Assembly (NCBI GenBank): GCA_030067055.1
Contig: JASJAL010000418.1
Location: 1 to 7,300 of the forward strand
Origin: Kiloniellales bacterium
GTDB lineage: Bacteria; Pseudomonadota; Alphaproteobacteria; Kiloniellales; JAKSBE01
Reading direction: 5' to 3'
Length of the DNA: 7,300 nucleotides
Made by a program: the position numbers and the translations under genes. Numbering within the stretch: the stretch's first letter is position 1; the number at the start of each line of letters is the position of its first letter. The notes beneath the pieces are model-generated. The model ran no database searches, was not told the DNA's origin, and worked only from the letters and a program-made list of their open reading frames with translations. Shown here piece after piece: positions 1-6,057 of the stretch.

Positions 1-10
1 GAGGATTTGG

Positions 11-103
11 TGGCGGAGGGGGTGGGATTCGAACCCACGATACGGCTCATCACCGTATACGCACTTTCCAGGCGCGCGCCTTCGACCACTCGGCCACCCC
101 TCC
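11..103 (-). tRNA. tRNA-Ser (anticodon GGA), CCA encoded
   Basis: Read on the minus strand this folds as a class II serine tRNA. The acceptor stem GGAGGGG (97-103) pairs with CCCCTCC (15-21), followed by discriminator G and an encoded CCA (11-13). The D arm contains GGCCGAGTGGTCGAAGGC. The anticodon stem CGCGC/GTGCG encloses the loop CTGGAAA, giving anticodon GGA (plus-strand 67-69), which reads UCC and UCU serine codons. The long variable arm has a TACGG/CCGTA stem, typical of tRNA-Ser. The T arm is GTGGG-TTCGAAT-CCCAC. All stems pair with only one G-T wobble, in the anticodon stem, so it looks functional. No integrase or displaced 3' repeat is visible beside it. No convincing promoter was found in the G+C-rich upstream stretch. 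Confidence 0.97.
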
Positions 104-296
104 ACGCCGGCATTCCGGGCCCCTGAAGGCCCCGGCGCGGGGCGGGACGTTAGCCCGCTGCGCCGCCGGATGCAACGGGCTTGGCGCGCCCCCGGCCGGC
201 GACGCCACGGCGGCCGACCGGGGTGCTGCTGGATGCCGTCAGGAGCCCGCCCCGGCGCCGCTGGCCTGGAGCCGGAGAGCCTGCTAGCTTGCGCCG

Positions 297-632
297 ATGG
301 CTGCGCGACTCGTCCGACGCATCCTTTTGGCCGGGCTCTGGGGTCTGACCGGCGCGCTGCTGCTGACTGCGGCGGCGCTGGTCGGCCTGGCGTTCTTCGG
401 AGAGGCCCCATCCGGGGAAACCCGCTTCATCGCCCTGGGCGCCCTCTGGTTCTGGATCAGCCCCGGCAGCCTGAACCTGATCCAGGCGGTGACCGAGCGC
501 TACCTTTCGGTCGCGCTCTGGGACCATGTGGTCTTTCCCCTGGTGCAGCAGCCCGCGGTCCTGGTCTTCGGCCTGACGGGGGCGGCGCTCGGCCTGCTTT
601 CCTGGCTTTTGGGACGACGCCGGCGTGCCTGA
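297..632 (+). CDS. Small hydrophobic membrane protein, function unknown
   Basis: A protein of 111 residues that I do not recognise. It begins with a short basic stretch (MAARLVRR), then a long hydrophobic segment at about residues 9-34. A second, less hydrophobic segment rich in aromatics lies at about 43-65 (FIALGALWFWISPGSLNLIQ). A third hydrophobic segment lies at about 78-106, and the tail is GRRRRA. Two or three inner-membrane helices are likely, and the basic ends suggest they face the cytoplasm. The ATG start has no good Shine-Dalgarno sequence; the nearest purine run, GGAG, is about 20 nt upstream. The stop codon overlaps the GTG start of the DinB-like gene by 8 nt, so the two are probably cotranscribed and may be translationally coupled. 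The membrane-like composition and coding overlap support a real gene, but no catalytic motif is visible. Confidence 0.7.
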   Translation: MAARLVRRILLAGLWGLTGALLLTAAALVGLAFFGEAPSGETRFIALGALWFWISPGSLNLIQAVTERYLSVALWDHVVFPLVQQPAVLVFGLTGAALGLLSWLLGRRRRA

Positions 633-1167
633 CCTCTGCGCTCACTTCGCCCTGCTGGCCCGCAACAACCTCTGGTCCAACCACAGGCTCCACGCCGCCT
701 GCGCGCAGCTGAGCGGCGGCGACTATCGCAAGCCGCGCCGCGCCGCCTACTTCGGCTCGATCCACGGCACGCTCAACCACATCCTGTTGATCGATTGCTA
801 CTATCTCGACCGCCTGGCGGGCCGGGTCGAGGACCGCTTCGACCACGATCACGAGCTGGCCCCCGACCTGCCGGGCCTGACCGCCGCCCAGGAGATGGCG
901 GACCGCCGCCTGCTGGATTTCACCCTGTCGCTGAGCGAAGCCGGCCTCGAGGCACCGGTGACCCTGAGCGGCGGCGACGGCAAGCCGATCCAGGATCCGG
1001 TGCGCGGGGTGCTGCTGCACCTCTTCCTGCATCAGGTCCACCATCGCGGCCAGGTCCACGCGCTGCTGAGCGAGACCCCGGTCGAGCCACCGCAGCTGGA
1101 CGAATTCTTCCTGACGCAGGACCGGTCCCGCAGGGAGGCGGAGCTCAAGGACCTCGGTATCGCCTGA
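625..1167 (+). CDS. DinB-family (DinB/YfiT-like) putative metal-dependent protein
   Basis: A 180-residue protein with the hallmarks of the DinB four-helix fold. It starts with a helix resembling 'HFALLARNNLWSNHRL' near residues 7-22. A helix at about 48-62 carries His52 in NHILLID. A later helix has the paired histidines His136 and His140 in LHQVHHRGQ. His52, His136 and His140 match the usual metal-binding triad (H...HxxxH). The end, DQDRSRREAELKDLGI-like, is common in proteobacterial members. The family includes thiol-transferring enzymes and stress-induced proteins, but most members are uncharacterised, so no substrate can be assigned. The start is GTG, chosen because it gives the expected N-terminal helix and an 8-nt overlap with the upstream membrane protein; a later start would cut into the fold. 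It is not DNA polymerase IV, which shares the dinB name in E. coli. Confidence 0.9.
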   Translation: MPDLCAHFALLARNNLWSNHRLHAACAQLSGGDYRKPRRAAYFGSIHGTLNHILLIDCYYLDRLAGRVEDRFDHDHELAPDLPGLTAAQEMADRRLLDFTLSLSEAGLEAPVTLSGGDGKPIQDPVRGVLLHLFLHQVHHRGQVHALLSETPVEPPQLDEFFLTQDRSRREAELKDLGIA

Positions 1168-1168
1168 A

Positions 1169-1211
1169 CCGCGGACCGAACCCGCGGCCTCGGCGTGCGG
1201 CCCGGGCCCGG
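1169..1211. terminator. GC-rich hairpins between convergent genes, possible weak terminator
   Basis: The 45 nt between the convergent stop codons of the DinB-like gene and lepA hold two inverted repeats. One is CCGCGG-7 nt-CCGCGG (1169-1187). The other is the self-complementary run GGCCCGGGCCCGG around 1199-1211. Neither is followed by a T run in either direction, so this is not a canonical intrinsic terminator. It may only slow polymerase or assist Rho-dependent ends. In a G+C-rich genome such repeats can also arise by chance. Confidence 0.25.
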
Positions 1212-1212
1212 C

Positions 1213-3015
<1,803 letters not shown>

Positions 3016-3046
3016 GGCCCCGGAAAGGATTGCCTGTCGGGCAGCT

Positions 3047-3074
3047 ATCTAAGGCCCGGCGGGACCAAACACAA
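3047..3074 (-). promoter_or_regulatory. Possible lepA promoter (weak)
   Basis: On the minus strand a TTGTGT element (3069-3074) lies 16 nt from TTAGAT (3047-3052), about 30 nt ahead of the lepA ATG. Each matches only about three of six consensus positions. It is proposed because the terminator just upstream implies that lepA needs its own promoter and the gap is under 100 nt. The -35 element would fall inside the T-rich tail of that terminator. Confidence 0.25.
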
Positions 3075-3094
3075 GAAAAGACCGCCCGGCGGTC
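3067..3094 (-). terminator. Rho-independent terminator of the CPBP protease gene
   Basis: On the minus strand the stem GACCGC (3089-3094) and GCGGTC (3080-3085) closes on the 3-nt loop CGG. It is followed directly by TTTTCTTGTGTTT (down to 3067). Hairpin plus T-rich tail is a canonical intrinsic terminator. It begins 7 nt past the protease stop codon and sits 65 nt before the lepA start, separating the two same-strand genes. Confidence 0.75.
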
Positions 3095-3100
3095 GGGTAA

Positions 3101-4039
3101 TCACGCGGCGCCGTTGCGGCGCCCGGGGCGGACCACCAGGACGTAGTGGACCAGGAAGATCGCTATGGTGGCCAGCAGCGTGAACTCGTAGCCGTCGGGC
3201 TCGGTGACAAAGACCGTCGGCGTCGGATACCAGCCGCCCGAGGCACCCTGAACCAGGAAGGCGAAGAGGTTGATGCCCAGGTGGACGCCGACGGCGTGCT
3301 CCAGCCCGTCGCAGGTCACCGCGAGGTAGGTCAGGTAAAAGGCCATGACTCCATAGACCGCCACCGCCCAGAGGCCGCCCTCGACGGCCGGACCGTTGTT
3401 CAGATGGGCGCCCCAGAACAGCAGGCTGGGAACCAGGATCGCCAGCCAGGGCCGGGACACGAAGCGGCCGACGGCCTGGACCAGGTAACCGCGGAAGAAG
3501 ACCTCCTCCGACAGCACCTGGATCGGCACCAGGACCAGGACCAGGGGCAGGAAGAGCAGGAAGGCCTGCGGGTCGAGGACGAAGTCCACCGCCGCCGGCG
3601 ATAGCAGCAGACCGGCAGCCAGGACCGCCAGGGCCAGGACGAAGGTCACGGACAAGCTGGTCAAGGTCTGCGCCCAGCGGAAGTGCGACTGTCCGGTCAG
3701 GAGACTGCGGAGCTGTCGGCCGTGGATCACCCTGTTGGCGAAGAACACCGCCAGCAGCAGGAAAGCGAAGGGCAGCATGACGAAGCCGAAGCTGAGCAGA
3801 GCCGTCGGCAGGGGCAGGTCGCGCCAATCCCCGCGCGCTCCAGACACGACCCCGGAAGGGCCGATGACCCCCATCACCACGCCGACGATGATCGTGCCGA
3901 GAAACACGATGGCCAGGATCATCGGCAGGGACAGGACGAAAAGCCAAGGTCTGCTCTTGCCCTGGCGGCCCTGCTCCCAGAAACGCCGGGATTCCGGGTG
4001 CGCGGCCGTGAGACCGGAATCGAAAGTGGCGTCGCTCAT
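3101..4039 (-). CDS. CPBP-family intramembrane metalloprotease (Abi/Rce1-like)
   Basis: A 312-residue polytopic membrane protein with about eight hydrophobic segments, roughly at residues 32-60, 79-105, 127-147, 159-179, 197-213, 221-242, 252-265 and 286-303. The CPBP (Rce1-type) active-site motifs are all present: EEVFFR at 178-183 (EExxxR), FWGAH at 208-212 (FxxxH) and HLGIN at 253-257 (HxxxN). It should therefore be a glutamate-dependent intramembrane protease in the inner membrane. Bacterial members have been tied to processing or immunity against secreted peptides, but no substrate can be inferred here and no peptide gene is adjacent. I chose the ATG at 4039 because AAAGGAT lies about 6 nt upstream. 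A longer reading to 4108 would add 23 polar residues encoded by the promoter region. It is divergent from the TetR gene, and its own terminator follows. Confidence 0.9.
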   Translation of the reverse strand: MSDATFDSGLTAAHPESRRFWEQGRQGKSRPWLFVLSLPMILAIVFLGTIIVGVVMGVIGPSGVVSGARGDWRDLPLPTALLSFGFVMLPFAFLLLAVFFANRVIHGRQLRSLLTGQSHFRWAQTLTSLSVTFVLALAVLAAGLLLSPAAVDFVLDPQAFLLFLPLVLVLVPIQVLSEEVFFRGYLVQAVGRFVSRPWLAILVPSLLFWGAHLNNGPAVEGGLWAVAVYGVMAFYLTYLAVTCDGLEHAVGVHLGINLFAFLVQGASGGWYPTPTVFVTEPDGYEFTLLATIAIFLVHYVLVVRPGRRNGAA

Positions 4040-4064
4040 GCTCGATCCTTTACTCCGCCGCCGG

Positions 4065-4092
4065 ACTATAGCGCCGGACCGCTCTCCAGAAG
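4065..4092 (-). promoter_or_regulatory. Candidate promoter of the CPBP protease gene
   Basis: Read on the minus strand, TATAGT (4065-4070) matches the -10 consensus at five of six positions and lies 25 nt before the chosen ATG. The -35 region at the right spacing (CTTCTG, 4087-4092) is poor. The -10 is flanked by two direct copies of GCCGGAC on the plus strand (4060-4066 and 4073-4079), which could be a site for an activator or simply chance in G+C-rich DNA. Confidence 0.35.
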
Positions 4093-4126
4093 GTGAATCC
4101 CTTGCCAAGCCCAGTTCCGCCCCGGG

Positions 4127-4157
4127 TTGACATCGCTGGCCGGATCACCCAGATATT
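4127..4157 (+). promoter_or_regulatory. Promoter of the TetR-family regulator gene
   Basis: A perfect TTGACA -35 (4127-4132) is followed after 19 nt by GATATT (4152-4157, four of six matches to TATAAT) in the only A+T-rich patch of the region. Transcription would start near 4164, inside the degenerate operator at 4158-4179, leaving a leader of about 43 nt before the ATG at 4207. The spacing is slightly long, and TATTTT at 4154-4159 is a poorer alternative. Confidence 0.55.
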
Positions 4158-4179
4158 TTTTGGACCGACTGGTTCGGAA
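4158..4179 (+). promoter_or_regulatory. Putative autoregulatory operator, degenerate copy
   Basis: TTGGACC (4160-4166), a 4-nt spacer (GACT) and GGTTCGG (4171-4177) reproduce the layout of the perfect operator in front of the reductase gene. The left half matches exactly and the right half matches only in GGT-C. It overlaps the expected start of transcription of the regulator gene, so bound repressor would block that promoter. The weak right half suggests lower affinity than at the reductase promoter. Confidence 0.5.
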
Positions 4180-4206
4180 ACAGCATCGAGACCCGGACAG
4201 CTCGCC

Positions 4207-4788
4207 ATGGGCCGACCCAAGACCTTCGATGAGACCGCCGCCCTCGACCAGGCGATGCAGGTTTTCTGGGCCAAGGGCTACGCCGCGACCTCGCTGACCG
4301 ACCTCCTGGCGGCGACCGGGCTGAGCAAGAGCAGCCTCTACGAGACCTTCGGCAGCAAGCATGACCTCTTCCTCAAGGCCCTGGAGCGCTATCGCGACGT
4401 CGTGGTCGCCCGCAGCATCGCCGCGCTGGAGACCGACATGTCGGCGCGCGCGGCGATCCGCGGCGCCTTCGTGCAGGTCGTCCAGGGCTGCGCCGAGTCG
4501 TCCGAGCCGCGCGGTTGCTTCTCCAACAACTGCGCGGTCGAGCAAGCGGCCCGGGATCCCGCCGCCTGCCGCCGGGTGACTGAGGTCTTCGGCCGCTTCG
4601 AGGCGGCCTTCGAGGCCGCGATCCGGCGCGGCCAAGCGGCCGGCGAGATCTCGCCCGAGCGCGACCCCAAGGCCCTAGCGCGCTACCTCAACACCGCGCT
4701 CAACGGCCTGATCGTGGTCAGCAAGACCCGGCCGGGGAGCGCGGACCTGAACGACGTCGTCGAGATCACCCTGAAGGCCCTGGACTGA
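4207..4788 (+). CDS. TetR/AcrR-family repressor, NemR-like, likely redox/electrophile sensor
   Basis: A 193-residue protein. Residues about 8-56 form the TetR DNA-binding domain with a helix-turn-helix around TSLTDLLAATGLSKSSLYETF (28-48) and the usual FGSKHDLF that follows. The rest is the helical ligand/dimer domain. It has four cysteines (95, 104, 109, 121). Cys104 lies in RGCFSNN, aligning by eye with the sensing Cys106 of E. coli NemR (SGCLTVK). Lys173 in NGLIVVSKTRPG aligns with NemR Lys175, so both spacings are 69 residues. In NemR this pair is reported to respond to hypochlorite and electrophiles. The start at 4207 gives the standard MGRPKTFD opening; an in-frame GTG at 4093 would add 38 residues across the promoter and operator and is rejected. 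The Shine-Dalgarno sequence is weak. The old yellow enzyme gene starts 83 nt downstream. Family assignment is firm; the ligand is inferred. Confidence 0.93.
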   Translation: MGRPKTFDETAALDQAMQVFWAKGYAATSLTDLLAATGLSKSSLYETFGSKHDLFLKALERYRDVVVARSIAALETDMSARAAIRGAFVQVVQGCAESSEPRGCFSNNCAVEQAARDPAACRRVTEVFGRFEAAFEAAIRRGQAAGEISPERDPKALARYLNTALNGLIVVSKTRPGSADLNDVVEITLKALD

Positions 4789-4803
4789 TCGCCAGGATTT
4801 CAT

Positions 4804-4831
4804 TTGACCAAATTGGACCGGACGGTCCAAT
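4804..4831 (+). promoter_or_regulatory. Candidate promoter of the ene-reductase gene
   Basis: TTGACC (4804-4809, five of six matches to the -35 consensus) is followed after 16 nt by TCCAAT (4826-4831, four of six to the -10). This implies a start of transcription near 4838 and a leader of about 34 nt. The operator palindrome fills the spacer and the -10 element, the arrangement expected for a repressor that excludes polymerase. A better-looking TACAAT at 4850-4855 has no -35 partner and sits too close to the ribosome binding site. Confidence 0.5.
4812..4831 (+). promoter_or_regulatory. Operator palindrome for the NemR-like repressor
   Basis: ATTGGACC (4812-4819), spacer GGAC, GGTCCAAT (4824-4831): a perfect inverted repeat of 8+4+8, unlikely by chance between two genes. 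The GACC-N4-GGTC core is, as I recall, the same as in the E. coli NemR box (TAGACC-N4-GGTCTA), differing in the outer bases. Its place over the reductase promoter, just after the TetR gene, makes that TetR protein the probable ligand. It could also form an RNA hairpin, but it lacks a T tract and is not a terminator. Confidence 0.75.
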
Positions 4832-4871
4832 ACCTGACCCGCCCGCAAGTACAATATTGAGGAGAACGAGG

Positions 4872-5999
4872 ATGCCGAAAGACCAGACCGAAGCGCACCA
4901 GCCCGATGCCGCGGTCCTTTTCCAGCCGGGACGGTTGGGCGACCTGACCCTGCCCAACCGGGTGATCATGGCGCCGCTGACCCGCAACCGCGCCGGCCGC
5001 GACGGCGTCCCCGGCCCCCTCAACGTCGAATACTACCGGCAGCGCGCCTCGGCCGGTCTGATCATCACCGAGGCGACCGATATATCGCCTCAGGCCCGGG
5101 GCTATCCCGACACGCCGGGGATTCACAGCCGCGATCAGGTTGCGGGCTGGCGCCGGGTGACCGAGGCGGTCCACGCCGCCGGCGGCCGGATCTTCTTGCA
5201 GATCTGGCACACCGGCCGAATCTCGCATCCTTCCTTGCAGCCCGGCGGCGCCCGGCCGGTCGCGCCCTCGCCGATCCAGCCGGCGGGCGAGGCCGTGACC
5301 TACGAGGGCATGCAGCCCTTCGTCACCCCGCGAGCCCTGGCGACTGAGGAAATTGCGGGTATCGTCGCCGCCTTCCGCCAGGCTGCCGTCAACGCCGAGG
5401 CGGCCGGCTTCGACGGCGTCGAGGTCCACGCCGCCAACGGCTACCTGCTCGACCAGTTCCTGCGCGACGGCAGCAACCGCCGGGACGACGCCTACGGCGG
5501 TTCGGTCGAGAACCGGGCCCGGCTGCTGCGCGAGGTGGTCGCCGCGGTCACCGAGGTGCTCGGCGCCGGACGGGTCGGGATCCGCCTCTCGCCGCTCAAC
5601 AGCTTCAACGACATCCGCGACAGCGACCCGCAAGGAACCTTCCGGCACGTGGCGGCGTTGCTGGCGCCCCTGGGCCTCGCCTACCTCCATGTCGTCGAGG
5701 GCGACATGACCGGCCAGGAGACATCGGAGCTGGATCACGTCGGCTTGCGCGACGCCTTCGCCGGACCCTATATCGCTAATAGCGGTTACGACCGGACGCG
5801 GGCGATCGAGGCGATCGCCGGCAGCAGAGCGGACGCCGTCGCCTTCGGGTCCTTGTTTCTGGCCAACCCCGACCTGCCGGAGCGCTTCCGGCGCGACGCA
5901 GCGCTGAACACGCCGATCCGCGAGACCTTCTACGGCGGCGACGGCCGTGGCTATACCGACTATCCCTTCCTCGAGGAAGGGACTCTCAGCGCCGCCTGA
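4872..5999 (+). CDS. nemA: Old yellow enzyme family ene-reductase (NemA-like, FMN-dependent alkene reductase)
   Basis: A 375-residue protein, normal length for class I old yellow enzymes. It is a cytoplasmic FMN-containing TIM barrel that uses NAD(P)H to reduce activated C=C bonds and, in many members, N-ethylmaleimide, nitrate esters or nitro compounds. Visible family motifs: APLTRNRA at 34-41 with the FMN-tuning Thr37; EYYRQRASAGLIITEAT at 53-69; QIWHTGR at 110-116; HAANGYLLDQFLRDG at 186-200 with substrate-binding His186 and Asn189 and proton donor Tyr191; YGGSVENRARLL at 208-219; FMN-contacting Arg238 in RLSP; FYGGDGRGYTDYP at 353-365. E. coli NemA has His-His where this has His-Asn. The ATG at 4872 has AGGAG 7 nt upstream; a TTG start 15 nt earlier overlaps that site and is rejected. 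The adjacent TetR gene and the operator indicate induction by electrophiles or oxidants. The physiological substrate is unknown. Confidence 0.95.
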   Translation: MPKDQTEAHQPDAAVLFQPGRLGDLTLPNRVIMAPLTRNRAGRDGVPGPLNVEYYRQRASAGLIITEATDISPQARGYPDTPGIHSRDQVAGWRRVTEAVHAAGGRIFLQIWHTGRISHPSLQPGGARPVAPSPIQPAGEAVTYEGMQPFVTPRALATEEIAGIVAAFRQAAVNAEAAGFDGVEVHAANGYLLDQFLRDGSNRRDDAYGGSVENRARLLREVVAAVTEVLGAGRVGIRLSPLNSFNDIRDSDPQGTFRHVAALLAPLGLAYLHVVEGDMTGQETSELDHVGLRDAFAGPYIANSGYDRTRAIEAIAGSRADAVAFGSLFLANPDLPERFRRDAALNTPIRETFYGGDGRGYTDYPFLEEGTLSAA

Positions 6000-6023
6000 C
6001 CCCTCTCCAGGCGGTCGCTGGTG

Positions 6024-6057
6024 GCAGGCCCACCGCACCGGGCGGTGGGCCTGCTTT
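6024..6057 (+). terminator. Intrinsic terminator after the ene-reductase gene, shared by convergent genes
   Basis: A perfect 12-bp stem, GCAGGCCCACCG (6024-6035) with CGGTGGGCCTGC (6043-6054), encloses a 7-nt loop and is followed by TTTCACTT. The T tract is short but the stem is very stable. The convergent minus-strand gene ends at 6057, so the hairpin also lies 2 nt past that stop codon and may end both transcripts, although the minus-strand side lacks a T run. Confidence 0.75.

Noticed and set aside
104..175. Promoter for the tRNA (TTGCAT ... TAACGT on the minus strand)
   Set aside because: Only about three of six matches at each element in very G+C-rich DNA; not strong enough to annotate.
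11..296. tRNA-Ser as an integration site for a mobile element
   Set aside because: tRNA-Ser genes are common attachment sites, but no integrase, direct repeat of the tRNA 3' end or composition change is visible beside it.
4040..4108. Longer start for the CPBP protease
   Set aside because: The added residues are polar and fall over the -10 element; the ATG at 4039 has a good AAAGGA ribosome binding site.
4093..4206. N-terminal extension of the TetR regulator from a GTG at 4093
   Set aside because: The extra 38 residues are encoded by the TTGACA promoter and the operator copy and do not resemble TetR N-termini; MGRPKTFD at 4207 is the standard opening.
4812..4831. Intrinsic terminator after the TetR gene
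   Set aside because: The palindrome can fold but is followed by ACCTGACCC rather than a T run, and its symmetry and position over a promoter fit an operator better.
4800..6038. Minus-strand open frame of 412 codons opposite the ene-reductase
   Set aside because: Antisense shadow; it has no recognisable motif and runs across the operator and the terminator hairpin.
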